Positions 1-7,215 of a stretch of DNA of 44,756 nt are shown piece after piece (the stretch's first letter is position 1; each line of letters starts with the position of its first letter). The translations under genes were made by a program, and so were the position numbers. The DNA is from Clostridia bacterium (GTDB taxonomy: Bacteria > Bacillota > Clostridia > Christensenellales > Borkfalkiaceae): the NCBI GenBank assembly GCA_017467265.1, contig JAFTSO010000044.1:1-44756 (forward strand), given 5' to 3'. The notes beneath the pieces are model-generated. The model saw nothing but the letters and a program-made list of their open reading frames with translations, was not told the DNA's origin and made no database searches.

Positions 1-1
1 C

Positions 2-277
2 AGCAAGAGCCGTTCGTACAGAATCGCTCGCGAAGCGGTTATGAAGTCGTTGAACTATGCGTTCATCGGCAGAAGAAGAAGAAAGAGAGATTTCCGTCGT
101 TTGTGGATTGCACGTATCAACGCAGCAGCAAGAATGAACGGTATGTCTTACAGCAAGCTTATGCACGGTCTTAACGTTGCTGGTATCAACCTCAACAGAA
201 AGGTACTTGCTGACCTTGCAGTAAACGATGCAGCGGCGTTCACCGCACTCGTTGAAAAAGCGAAAGCAGCGCTTTAA
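2..277 (+). CDS. rplT: 50S ribosomal protein L20, 5' end outside window
   Basis: This is the C-terminal part of ribosomal protein L20, which binds 23S rRNA early in large-subunit assembly. The frame is open from base 2 and enters the window mid-gene ([21 protein letters not shown]), so the first 25-30 residues are missing. The very basic tract [14 protein letters not shown] and the motif [12 protein letters not shown] are diagnostic. In Firmicutes the gene normally ends an infC-rpmI-rplT operon, whose other members would lie just upstream. It is followed at once by a strong intrinsic terminator. The identification is safe; only the missing start limits it. Confidence 0.97.
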   Translation, partial: SKSRSYRIAREAVMKSLNYAFIGRRRRKRDFRRLWIARINAAARMNGMSYSKLMHGLNVAGINLNRKVLADLAVNDAAAFTALVEKAKAAL

Positions 278-284
278 TCGATAA

Positions 285-320
285 AAAAAGCCTTTTAGCA
301 GTAAAAGGCTTTTTCCTTAT
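285..320 (+). terminator. Intrinsic terminator after rplT
   Basis: A perfect 13-bp stem (285-297 with 302-314) with loop GCAG runs into a T-rich tract. It ends the ribosomal-protein transcript 11 bases before the next start codon. Confidence 0.93.
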
Positions 321-330
321 TTTTGCAGAA

Positions 331-1077
331 ATGATTTTAACGTCAAAAAACAATCCACTCATCAAAGAAACGGCGTCGCTCAAAGACAAAAAAGGAAGAA
401 AAGAGCTCGGTCTTTTTCTCGTAGAAGGTCGCAAAATGGCGACAGAGTGTCAAAAGAGCAGCTTTTCCGTTGAAAAAGTGTTCGTTGCGGAGAATTACAC
501 AGGCGAAAATCCCTTCGCGGACGAGCTGACCGTGCGCGTTTCCGACGACGTGTTCCGTTATCTTTCCGATGAAAAAACGCCGCAGGGGATTTTGTGTCGG
601 GTACGTATTCCCGATACGGGCTTGCGTTCGCCCAAAGGCAGATGTCTTTTGCTGGACGGGGTTGCCGATCCGGGCAACGTAGGCACGATTTTGCGTACGG
701 CAAACGCCGCAGGGTACGACCGCGTGTATTTGACCGAACAATGCGCCGATCCGTTTTCACCCAAGAGTGTCCGCGCGAGTATGAGCGGTGTATTTTTCAC
801 CGAAATTTGTCGCGGTGATCGTGCGGAGATTCTCGCCCTTATGGAAGGTTTTCCCGTCGTGATCGCAGATATGGGTGGGGTGGACGTGTTTTCCTTTGCG
901 CCCCCGAAAGACTTTGTGCTCGTCATCGGCAACGAAGCCAACGGCGTTTCGAACGAAGTCAAAAGTGCGGCGGCGCATACAGTCAAAATCCCGATGCGTA
1001 ATACGCAGGAGAGTCTGAACGCGGCGGTTTCCGCAGGGATTATTATGTACGTTCTGCAAAAAGGACAGCTAGAATAA
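331..1077 (+). CDS. TrmH/SpoU-family RNA 2'-O-ribose methyltransferase
   Basis: This is a 248-residue SPOUT-class enzyme expected to methylate a ribose 2'-OH in rRNA or tRNA using S-adenosylmethionine. The N-terminal ~95 residues form the small substrate-binding domain (LFLVEGRKM near residues 28-36). The C-terminal trefoil-knot domain carries all three SpoU motifs: DPGNVGTILRTA (residues 113-124), VIGNEANGVS (near 200) and IPMRNTQESLNAAVSAGI (near 220-237). A TrmH-family gene directly after rplT is common in Firmicutes. The start lies only 15 bases after the rplT terminator and shows no good ribosome binding site, so translation initiation may be weak. The exact RNA target cannot be read from sequence. 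Confidence 0.92.
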   Translation: MILTSKNNPLIKETASLKDKKGRKELGLFLVEGRKMATECQKSSFSVEKVFVAENYTGENPFADELTVRVSDDVFRYLSDEKTPQGILCRVRIPDTGLRSPKGRCLLLDGVADPGNVGTILRTANAAGYDRVYLTEQCADPFSPKSVRASMSGVFFTEICRGDRAEILALMEGFPVVIADMGGVDVFSFAPPKDFVLVIGNEANGVSNEVKSAAAHTVKIPMRNTQESLNAAVSAGIIMYVLQKGQLE

Positions 1078-1155
1078 TTTCCATTTTTGTCATGGAGAAC
1101 CCGATTTGTTCGGCATGGCAATCTCGGTAAAAAACAATCACAAGGAGTAAAGAAA

Positions 1156-1950
1156 ATGTCAGGACATAGCAAATGGCACAATATACAGGCAAAAAAAGGT
1201 AAGGCAGACGCGGCGAAGGGTAGAATTTTCACCAAGCTCGGCAGAGAAATCGCAGTAGCGGCGAAGAGCAATCCCAACCCCGACACGAACAGCAAGCTGG
1301 CAGATATCATCGCAAAAGCAAAAGCGGCGAATATGCCCAACGATAACATTCAACGCAGCATTAAAAAGGCGTCGGGTGAAATGAGCGGTGCGGACTATAA
1401 AGAACTCACCTACGAAGGGTACGGCGTGGCAGGTTCGGCGGTTATCATCGTCACGCTGACGGACAACATCAACCGTACGGCAGGCGACGTTCGCGCGATC
1501 CTTGGCAAACACGGCGGTCAGCTCGGTCAGAACGGTTGCGTATCGTACAATTTCGACAACAAGGGCTATATCGTGGTAGAAAGAACGGTAGAGCTTGACG
1601 AAGATACGATCACGGAGATCGCACTCGAAGCAGGCGCAGACGACGTAGTGGTTAGCGACGACGTGTACGAAATCTTCACCGATCCCGACGCGTTCTCCGA
1701 CGTTCGTAAATATTTGGAAGACAAGAACGCGGAAATGATGGCGGCAGCGCCCAAGACGAGAAGAAACGAAGAGGAAGAACCCAAAATTCGTTTCGTACAG
1801 GCAGAGGTTGCAATGATCCCCCAGAACAAGATTACGTTGCCCGACGACAAAGTGGCTACGTTCGAAAAGATGATCGACGCGCTCGAAGAACACGACGACG
1901 TACAAAACGTTTATCATAACGTGGATCTTCCCTACGACGACGAAGAATAA
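1156..1950 (+). CDS. YebC/TACO1-family protein
   Basis: This 264-residue protein belongs to the YebC/PmpR family. The family was long annotated as a transcriptional regulator; TACO1-type members act in translation, helping ribosomes through difficult motifs. The N-terminus MSGHSKWHNIQAKKGKAD is the family signature, followed by the helical domain (AAKSNPNPDTNSKLADII) and the alpha/beta domains with YEGYGVAGSAVIIV. The start is ATG 1156, preceded by AAGGAG; an upstream in-frame start at 1087 is rejected because the signature begins here. Length is typical. Function (regulation versus translation) is not settled by the sequence. Confidence 0.95.
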   Translation: MSGHSKWHNIQAKKGKADAAKGRIFTKLGREIAVAAKSNPNPDTNSKLADIIAKAKAANMPNDNIQRSIKKASGEMSGADYKELTYEGYGVAGSAVIIVTLTDNINRTAGDVRAILGKHGGQLGQNGCVSYNFDNKGYIVVERTVELDEDTITEIALEAGADDVVVSDDVYEIFTDPDAFSDVRKYLEDKNAEMMAAAPKTRRNEEEEPKIRFVQAEVAMIPQNKITLPDDKVATFEKMIDALEEHDDVQNVYHNVDLPYDDEE

Positions 1951-2055
1951 TAAAACGACGTATATACTTCGCGATACTTTGTCGCCGTTCAGTCACGTAC
2001 ATCTATGTACGCTCCTATCACGGCTTCGCGTATCGCTCGTATCTCCGCCGTTTTA
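1951..2055. repeat. 105-nt imperfect nested palindrome downstream of yebC
   Basis: Four pairs of complementary blocks nest in order: TAAAACG 1951-1957 with 2049-2055, GCGATAC 1971-1977 with 2030-2036, GCCGT 1984-1988 with 2020-2024, and CGTACAT 1996-2002 with ATGTACG 2005-2011 around a CT loop. The gaps on the two arms are nearly equal (14/13, 7/6, 8/9 positions apart), so one long imperfect hairpin can form. It begins right after the yebC stop. It may be a repetitive extragenic or MITE-like palindrome; no second copy was seen here. Confidence 0.7.
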
Positions 2056-2076
2056 TAGTCAACGTATAAATCAACA

Positions 2077-2119
2077 AAAAACACCCTCAACCAACCACGG
2101 TCGGGGGTGTTTTGATTTT
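2077..2119. terminator. Bidirectional terminator between yebC and the minus-strand beta-helix gene
   Basis: AAAACACCC (2077-2085) pairs with GGGTGTTTT (2105-2113) and is flanked by A-rich and T-rich tracts on the two sides. It can serve both converging transcripts. Confidence 0.8.
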
Positions 2120-2130
2120 TTCAACAAAAT

Positions 2131-3399
2131 TTATTCCTTGATAAGCGTAAAAGTATGCACGCCGTCGCTCGAAAGATTTTCGTCGGCGTTTGTAACGTTG
2201 CGCAAGGTCAGCGTAGCGTTCGGGTACTCGATTCCGTCCAACGCTCCGCGTTCAAAACGGATTTTTGCGTTTTTGAGATCGGTATTTACAATCGTGATAT
2301 CGCTAACGGGGTAGTTGGCGCGTAAAAAACGGTCGATTTCGTTTTCGATATATACGTTTTCAAGGACAAAACCGCCTTGCGGCAGGGGTATGCTCCCAGG
2401 GTAACAGCTATGCGCGTAGGTATCGTGATTGAGGTCAATCGATACGGCGATCGTGCGTTTCTTTTGCAGATGTATATCCTTAAAACGGATATTGCGGCAA
2501 CCCGTATTCAGAAAATCGCCTTTCTGGGTGCAAACCCAACCGATGCCGTCGTATTCCGCATATCCCCGTTCGTGCGAGGGTGGGGTATTCGACGTATAAA
2601 TTTTTCCGTCGGTGGGGTTCATAACTACGCGGTAAATTCTACCGTTATAGCATACGGTATCGGAGTGGTGCACGGGCATACCCTTAAACCAAGGCAGCCA
2701 CGAGCCGCCCAAAATACGGCAAAAATACCCCGTTGTCGTATCGTCGGCAAGGTCGTAACAGTCTTCAATTAAACCGTTTTCAATCCAGCCAACGTGCGTA
2801 TTGGAAACCGAATAATCGAACGCGTTCAAAGCGATCGGGTCGTCGTAAGTGCGGAATTTTGCGTGTCGAATTATGAAATTTTTCCCGATGGCAAGATGTA
2901 CACCGTCTTTGTTGCCTTCAATGAACAGATTTTCGAGGCGGATATTCTCAAAATTTCCGATTTGCAATCCGTAATCCTTCGCCAAAAGTCCGCGGCACTC
3001 AAAACCGTCCACGACCAAATTTTTGACGTTGATAAAACCGACTTGCGCGCGCAATCCTACGTAGCGGCTGTTCTTTCCGATGCCCGTACTTTCTACGCCG
3101 TTGCACAAAAGACGCAATCCAATCAGGCGGATATTTTGATTGCAAATGCCGTCGAACAGACCTTTATTGATAAACGCATTGCCGTTCACACCGCTTTTAC
3201 TCGGTTGACGGCGAATCGTTACGCCCTCTTCAAAGACGAGCGCGGTATCGTCGCCGAGCGCAATTGGTTCGGATACATCGTAAACACCGGGCACACGGAC
3301 GCGGATTTCTCCGCCATTATCCACAGCGTTTTGTAAGGATTTTGCGTTTTCCGTTCCGTCGTTTTCAGGCGAAAATCCAAAATTGTCTGCGAGAATCAT
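2131..3399 (-). CDS. Right-handed beta-helix (pectate-lyase-like) protein
   Basis: This 422-residue protein looks like a single-stranded parallel beta-helix. It opens with a pectate-lyase-3/GH28-style start (a run of acidic and Gly residues, then GVYDVSEPIAL and EEGVTIRRQ), followed by regularly spaced short strands such as NIRLIGLRLL, NVKNLVVDGFECRG, NIRLENLFIEGNKDGVHL and FKDIHLQKKRTIAVSIDLNH. Such folds are usual in polysaccharide lyases and hydrolases and in adhesins. No catalytic residues can be assigned. The start is ATG 3399 with AGGAG upstream; the longer frame from 3438 has no such site. There is no signal peptide from this start, which is odd for a carbohydrate-active enzyme and suggests cytoplasmic action or a missed leader. 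No polysaccharide genes lie next to it. Confidence 0.75.
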   Translation of the reverse strand: MILADNFGFSPENDGTENAKSLQNAVDNGGEIRVRVPGVYDVSEPIALGDDTALVFEEGVTIRRQPSKSGVNGNAFINKGLFDGICNQNIRLIGLRLLCNGVESTGIGKNSRYVGLRAQVGFINVKNLVVDGFECRGLLAKDYGLQIGNFENIRLENLFIEGNKDGVHLAIGKNFIIRHAKFRTYDDPIALNAFDYSVSNTHVGWIENGLIEDCYDLADDTTTGYFCRILGGSWLPWFKGMPVHHSDTVCYNGRIYRVVMNPTDGKIYTSNTPPSHERGYAEYDGIGWVCTQKGDFLNTGCRNIRFKDIHLQKKRTIAVSIDLNHDTYAHSCYPGSIPLPQGGFVLENVYIENEIDRFLRANYPVSDITIVNTDLKNAKIRFERGALDGIEYPNATLTLRNVTNADENLSSDGVHTFTLIKE

Positions 3400-3409
3400 A
3401 CTGACTCCT

Positions 3410-3448
3410 ATAAAAATCCACGCCGTAAGAAAGTGCAAAAAGGCGTGG
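3410..3448 (-). terminator. Probable terminator after the TSCPD gene (minus strand)
   Basis: A perfect 7-bp inverted repeat (CCACGCC 3418-3424 with GGCGTGG 3442-3448) is followed on the minus strand by ATTTTTAT. It lies between the stop of the TSCPD gene and the start of the beta-helix gene. Confidence 0.6.
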
Positions 3449-3476
3449 TAGTTTGTTTATTAAAAATGTAATAGAG

Positions 3477-3734
3477 TTATTCTGCCGATTTTGCAGTTTT
3501 CCACTCGCCGATGGCTTTGGAGAGCTGGTCGGGGCAAGAAGTATTGTTTCTGCAACGGATTCCGGCCAGCAACGTTTCCACTTCGTTGATGTCTTTCCCT
3601 TCGACGAGTTTTGCAATGCCTTGTAAATTGCCGCCGCAACCGCCGATAAAACGGACGTTGTGCATTTTATTTTCCGCGTCAACGTCAAAAAGAATTTGTC
3701 TGGAACACGTGCCTTTGGTAGAATACGTAAACAT
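3477..3734 (-). CDS. TSCPD-domain protein (TIGR03905-like)
   Basis: This 85-residue protein matches the small TSCPD family. It has the N-terminal pattern YSTKGTCSRQILFDVD, a Gly/Cys turn IGGCGGNLQGI, and the name-giving end CRNNTSCPDQLSKAI. Conserved cysteines suggest metal binding; the same module occurs near the C-terminus of some ribonucleotide reductases, but the free-standing form has no settled function. The start is ATG 3734 with AAGGAAGG upstream; a longer frame from 3764 lacks such support. It lies 88 bases downstream of the DUF4364 gene on the same strand and may share its transcript. Confidence 0.85.
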   Translation of the reverse strand: MFTYSTKGTCSRQILFDVDAENKMHNVRFIGGCGGNLQGIAKLVEGKDINEVETLLAGIRCRNNTSCPDQLSKAIGEWKTAKSAE

Positions 3735-3822
3735 AAAAAATACCTTCCTTGTAAATAGTGTCAATATCGCGCGTCAATCGTTAGATTTCCGCGCCTAGAA
3801 CGAAAACGATGGGGGACGTACC

Positions 3823-4350
3823 TTAATCGACCAACGTTTCGTAGATTGCCGAATACAGCTCGGACGCCTTGCTTTCCCAGCTCTTATAGATATTTTGCGC
3901 CGTTTTTTTGTCGGGAATAACGAATTTTAATTCCAGCATCGGTTGCACGGGCGCAATAATCTTTAAGAACACGGTGTAAGAGCCGTCCACGTTTTGAAAA
4001 TAATCCGCTTTGCACTCCTGACGGTTGCGCAGTTTTCCGCTGTTGTTTTTGATAAACGCGGAGATTTCGTCGCGGATACTTTTCGGGATAGTGATGTAGA
4101 AATTTTTCAGGCTTTCTCTGCCGTCGCTGGTGATGGTGTACAGAGCTTCCTCTTCAGGGGAAGAAATGCGGCACAAAAACCCGTCGTCGATGAGCTTTGG
4201 CAGGAGTTCCATACAATCCATATAATTGAGCCAGTTATTCCCTGCGGTACACATTTCGACGACCGTGCGTTCGGAGAGTGCGCTTTCCATTTTATCGAAA
4301 ACGTACAGCACGATCAATTTATTGACGGACATTTCACCCTGAATTTGCAT
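3823..4350 (-). CDS. DUF4364 family protein (winged-helix-like)
   Basis: This 175-residue protein resembles DUF4364 of Firmicutes. Its N-terminal ~80 residues look like a PadR/MarR-type winged helix (NKLIVLYVFDKMESALSERTV, then LPKLIDDGFLCRI and a wing ending YTITSDGRESL). The C-terminal part is alpha/beta (DGSYTVFLKIIAP). It is therefore probably a transcriptional regulator of unknown target. The start at 4350 has GAGGAG upstream on the minus strand, and a consensus promoter lies ~90 bases upstream, divergent from the NUDIX gene promoter. Function is inferred from fold type only. Confidence 0.8.
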   Translation of the reverse strand: MQIQGEMSVNKLIVLYVFDKMESALSERTVVEMCTAGNNWLNYMDCMELLPKLIDDGFLCRISSPEEEALYTITSDGRESLKNFYITIPKSIRDEISAFIKNNSGKLRNRQECKADYFQNVDGSYTVFLKIIAPVQPMLELKFVIPDKKTAQNIYKSWESKASELYSAIYETLVD

Positions 4351-4439
4351 TTGTAAAAACTCCTCTCACGGAATCTCCCGTGTCGAAAAAAGCCGCCGTC
4401 AGTTCCCTTCGTGCGACTTATCCGTTCAAACGTGTTTGT

Positions 4440-4468
4440 ATTATACCTGAAAATACAAAAAAAATCAA
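4440..4468 (-). promoter_or_regulatory. Sigma-A promoter for the DUF4364 gene
   Basis: On the minus strand TTGATT (4463-4468) and TATAAT (4440-4445) are separated by exactly 17 bases. It is divergent from the NUDIX promoter, with the two -35 boxes about 20 bases apart. Confidence 0.85.
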
Positions 4469-4487
4469 GACGTTTTGCTAAAAAATC

Positions 4488-4516
4488 TTGGTATTTTTCT
4501 TTTTTTTTACTATAAT
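4488..4516 (+). promoter_or_regulatory. Sigma-A promoter for the NUDIX gene
   Basis: TTGGTA (4488-4493) and TATAAT (4511-4516) have a 17-base, very T-rich spacer. The start codon follows 47 bases after the -10 box. Confidence 0.85.
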
Positions 4517-4563
4517 GATAATAATTGAACGAAAACTTGGCAAAAATGCCAAAGGAGATCTTT

Positions 4564-5094
4564 ATGGACTACATAGAAAAAACGGTGCAAAAGAACTACG
4601 TCTTTCGCGGGAAAATCCTAACGGTGCGTTGTGATGACGCACTCTTGCCCGACGGCAAGCCCTGCACGCGTGAGATTATCGAGCATAGCGGCGGCGCTTG
4701 CGTGCTGTACGTGGAAGATAACAAAATTTTGCTTGTTCGACAATATCGCTATCCGTACGGAGAGAGCATTTACGAAGTGCCTGCTGGTAAGCTGGATAAA
4801 GGCGAAGATCCGATGTCGGCTGCCGCGCGCGAACTAGAAGAAGAGGGCGGTATCCGTGCGGAAAAATTCGAACTCTTATTCATCGATTATCCCAGCCCCG
4901 GCTACACCGACGAGAAAATTTATATTTACCGCGCATATGACGGGAAGAGAGTGCGTGCACATTTGGACGAGGAGGAATTTTTGGATGCGGAGTTTGTGCC
5001 TGTGGAGAGGGTGTGGGAAATGCTGAAAAACGGCGAAATCCGCGACGGGAAAACGATCATCGCCCTGCAAGCCTATTTTCTTTCGCTGAAATAA
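4564..5094 (+). CDS. NUDIX hydrolase, probable ADP-ribose pyrophosphatase
   Basis: This 176-residue NUDIX hydrolase is most like ADP-ribose pyrophosphatases (NudF/YqkG type), which split ADP-ribose into AMP and ribose 5-phosphate. The Nudix box is complete at residues 75-97: G75, E81, then REL at 89-91, E93, E94 and G96, fitting GX5EX7REUXEEXGU. Upstream LLVRQYRYPYGESIYEVPAG is the usual approach in the ADP-ribose group, and PSPGYTDEKIYIY follows. The start chosen is ATG 4564 with AAAGGAG at good distance; an upstream in-frame ATG at 4525 has no such site. It is transcribed alone between its own promoter and a terminator. Confidence 0.93.
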   Translation: MDYIEKTVQKNYVFRGKILTVRCDDALLPDGKPCTREIIEHSGGACVLYVEDNKILLVRQYRYPYGESIYEVPAGKLDKGEDPMSAAARELEEEGGIRAEKFELLFIDYPSPGYTDEKIYIYRAYDGKRVRAHLDEEEFLDAEFVPVERVWEMLKNGEIRDGKTIIALQAYFLSLK

Positions 5095-5113
5095 TACAAA
5101 AGCATAGAGCAAT

Positions 5114-5153
5114 AAAAAAAGCGACGCCGCTTACCACGGACGCCGCTTTTTTT
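5114..5153. terminator. Bidirectional terminator between NUDIX gene and small Cys-rich gene
   Basis: AAAAAAAGCG at the left pairs with CGCTTTTTTT at the right, with a further imperfect GC-rich stem inside. T-runs are present in both orientations and the flanking genes converge. Confidence 0.8.
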
Positions 5154-5187
5154 GTGGAGTAAAAATGAAGGAGATAAAGAAGAAAAA

Positions 5188-5409
5188 TCAATAGCCGTTA
5201 TTGCAGCCGCAGTTGCACGTGCAACCACAAGTGGGGGTGAGCAAAGATGCCAACGTTCCGTTTTTATAAAGACAGAAAAGAAGGGCGATGATCACGGGCA
5301 AGCCGCAACCGCTCAATACGTTCGAGCAGAACACACCGTTCTTCGAGCCGAGCACGAGTAGAGCAATAAGAATCCAAAGGGTAGCATTACCCTGATTGCA
5401 ACAAGTCAT
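5188..5409 (-). CDS. Small Cys-rich membrane protein, unrecognised
   Basis: I do not recognise this 73-residue protein. It begins MTCCNQG, has two hydrophobic segments (about residues 10-22, TLWILIALLVLGS, and 37-48, LPVIIALLFCLY), and ends in a cysteine-dense tail TPTCGCTCNCGCNNGY. Ten of 73 residues are cysteine. The AGGAGG ribosome binding site 7 bases before ATG 5409 is one of the best in the window and argues for a real gene. The tail resembles metal-binding or disulfide-linked small proteins, but no function can be assigned. A hairpin occupies its leader. It is expressed alone and converges on the NUDIX gene. Confidence 0.75.
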   Translation of the reverse strand: MTCCNQGNATLWILIALLVLGSKNGVFCSNVLSGCGLPVIIALLFCLYKNGTLASLLTPTCGCTCNCGCNNGY

Positions 5410-5428
5410 AACAAACCTCCTGTGTTCA

Positions 5429-5474
5429 CCGCAGGGGATATGTACTTTACCGTTTGGGAGCGGAAAACCTGCGG
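5429..5474 (-). promoter_or_regulatory. Hairpin in the leader of the small Cys-rich gene
   Basis: A perfect 7-bp inverted repeat (CCGCAGG 5429-5435 with CCTGCGG 5468-5474) encloses 32 bases, about 10 bases upstream of the ribosome binding site. It could be an RNA control element or a DNA operator. I recognise no known riboswitch. Confidence 0.5.
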
Positions 5475-5582
5475 CGTTGTGTTTCTATTACATAATATTC
5501 TCAAAATTGCCGCCGTTGTGTTAAAAAATTCCCTTTTTCAAGATTTTTTTGTGAGTATTCTTGTATTTTTCCGTTCATTTCC

Positions 5583-5611
5583 TTGCGTAAATTGAAAAAA
5601 TGCGTTATAAT
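5583..5611 (+). promoter_or_regulatory. Sigma-A promoter for the pantothenate uptake/kinase pair
   Basis: TTGCGT (5583-5588) and TATAAT (5606-5611) are separated by 17 bases. The start codon is 112 bases after the -10 box, so there is a ~105-nt leader. Confidence 0.85.
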
Positions 5612-5722
5612 AAAAGCATACTCGTGGAGAATACGCTTTTTTAGGCGGTTCTACCGAAAAAACGGGTAAATCTTTATTTTTTGCTACGGGTATCGCAAAG
5701 GCGAACTCGATAGGAGGTTTTT
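5612..5722 (+). other. Structured 5' leader of the ECF S-component gene
   Basis: This stretch completes the 313-base gap between the two genes (5410-5722). It contains a small perfect hairpin CGGTTCTACCG (near 5645-5655), a CGGGT repeat that could compete for it, and two T-runs. An AAAAGC/GCTTTTTT stem at 5613-5642 overlaps the likely transcription start, so it is a poor terminator. A vitamin-transporter leader of this length could hold a riboswitch, but I match it to no known class. Confidence 0.35.
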
Positions 5723-6331
5723 ATGGACCAGCGGAAATATTTTTCCGCGAAACGCATTACGGGCTTGGCGATTTTGCTCGCGCTCGTGATCGTTTTGCAA
5801 GTATTTGGCAGCTACTTTAAGATCGGCGCAACGTCGCTCAGTTTCGTGCTCGTGCCCATTGTGTTGGCAGGAATTTTGTACGGAGCGATCGCAGGCGGCA
5901 TTGTGGGATTTGCGTTCGGGATTGTGGTGTTGATCCAAGGGGCGATGGGCGTCGACGCGTTCACGCTGATTTTACTTGAAGATCATCTCGTATTTACGAT
6001 TTTGCTTTGCGTTGTCAAGGGTACGGCGGCGGGTGTCGTTTCAGGTTTGCTCTATAAGTGGATTGCAAAAAAGAATAAATACGTAGCTGTGTTCGCGGCG
6101 GCGGCAGCTGCGCCCATCGTCAATACAGGGTTGTTTATTCTCGGTTCGCTTTGTTTTTTACAGGACTCGCTTGCGCCGATGGCGGCAGGCTACGAAGGCG
6201 GCAAAACGGTGATTTATTTCTTGATTATCGGTTGCGCTGGGATTAACTTTTTGGTGGAGTTTGCCATCAACCTCGTGCTTTCTCCGTCCATCCACACAGT
6301 TTGCCGTATCGTCGGTAAACGAACCAAATAA
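5723..6331 (+). CDS. ECF transporter S component, probable pantothenate transporter
   Basis: This 202-residue integral membrane protein is the substrate-binding S component of an energy-coupling-factor vitamin transporter, which works with shared EcfA/A'/T units encoded elsewhere. About six hydrophobic segments are visible, including LAILLALVIVLQVFGSYF, the Gly/Ala-rich LVPIVLAGILYGAIAGGIVG, and a C-terminal helix in LIIGCAGINFLVEFAINLVL. The AGGAGG site before ATG 5723 is strong. Pantothenate is proposed as substrate because the next gene, 11 bases downstream, is type III pantothenate kinase and both follow one promoter. The family fits COG4684/PanT-like proteins. Substrate assignment is inference from context; the transporter type is clear. 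Confidence 0.82.
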   Translation: MDQRKYFSAKRITGLAILLALVIVLQVFGSYFKIGATSLSFVLVPIVLAGILYGAIAGGIVGFAFGIVVLIQGAMGVDAFTLILLEDHLVFTILLCVVKGTAAGVVSGLLYKWIAKKNKYVAVFAAAAAAPIVNTGLFILGSLCFLQDSLAPMAAGYEGGKTVIYFLIIGCAGINFLVEFAINLVLSPSIHTVCRIVGKRTK

Positions 6332-6342
6332 AGGAATAAAAA

Positions 6343-7125
6343 ATGATTATTTGTATAGATATCGGTAATACGAATATAAAATACGCCATTTACGATGGAG
6401 ATGAATTAAAGATCTCTTCTCGGGTGGCAACGGATTTTAAGAAAACGTCGGACGAGTACGGCGCACAGCTGACGGGTATGCTCGCGGCGCGTGGAGTGAA
6501 GGTGGAAGACGTGAAGGGCGGCATCGTATCGTCGGTAGTGCCCTCGCTCGATTATACCATTGACAAAATGTGTCAGCTGTATTTGGGGATTGAACCGTTG
6601 CATATCGCGCCCGGCTTAAAATCGGGCTTGAATATTCGTTGCGACGACGCACGCGAAGTGGGTGCGGACCGTATCGTGAACTGCGTTTCGGCGATTGTGG
6701 GCTACGGCGAAGGAACGCCGATGATCGTGGTCGATTTCGGTACGGCAACGACGTTCAATATCATTAGCGAGAACAACGAATTTATCGGCGGCGTCATCGC
6801 TCCGGGAATCAAAGGCTCGCTCGATTCGCTCGTCAACGGCACGGCGAAATTGCCGCGCGTGGAGATTGAAGCCCCCAAGAGCATTATCGCAAAGAATACG
6901 GTGACGAATATGCAGGCAGGGATCGTGTTCGGCTTTGCAGGCTTGGTTGAATATATTGTAAAGCGTATTAAAAAGGAGCTCAAAGTTCCCAAAGTCAAAA
7001 CGATCGCAACGGGTGGATTTTCCACGATTATCGCCAAGGAGATCGAGGGGATCGACGTGGTGGACAAACTGCTCACGTTAAAGGGTTTGAAATATCTTTA
7101 CGATTTGAATACCGTAAAGGCATAA
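6343..7125 (+). CDS. coaX: Type III pantothenate kinase
   Basis: This 260-residue enzyme phosphorylates pantothenate, the first committed step of coenzyme A synthesis. The ASKHA-fold signatures are present: the P-loop-like DIGNTNIKYAIYDG at residues 5-18, DDAREVGADRIVNC in the centre, the second phosphate-binding stretch VVDFGTATTFNII, and GGVIAPGI. Length is typical of CoaX (about 255-260). It directly follows the putative pantothenate transporter gene in the same transcription unit, so uptake and trapping of the vitamin are coupled. Type III kinases are not feedback-inhibited by CoA, so control would be at the transcript level. Confidence 0.96.
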   Translation: MIICIDIGNTNIKYAIYDGDELKISSRVATDFKKTSDEYGAQLTGMLAARGVKVEDVKGGIVSSVVPSLDYTIDKMCQLYLGIEPLHIAPGLKSGLNIRCDDAREVGADRIVNCVSAIVGYGEGTPMIVVDFGTATTFNIISENNEFIGGVIAPGIKGSLDSLVNGTAKLPRVEIEAPKSIIAKNTVTNMQAGIVFGFAGLVEYIVKRIKKELKVPKVKTIATGGFSTIIAKEIEGIDVVDKLLTLKGLKYLYDLNTVKA

Positions 7126-7215
7126 AGAGTTAAAGGATAGGGCACGGTACGCGTTGAATAACATTTTTGCGCGTATATCAAAAGGAAAAATGCCGTTAGG
7201 CAGGAGGTTTAGGAT

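Noticed and set aside
5613-5642. Transcription attenuator before the ECF S-component gene
   Set aside because: The left arm overlaps the predicted transcription start, so a full terminator hairpin would not form in the RNA.
7126-7215. T-box or other riboswitch before hom
   Set aside because: Only 90 bases with one 6-bp hairpin; no T-box sequence or known aptamer core was seen.
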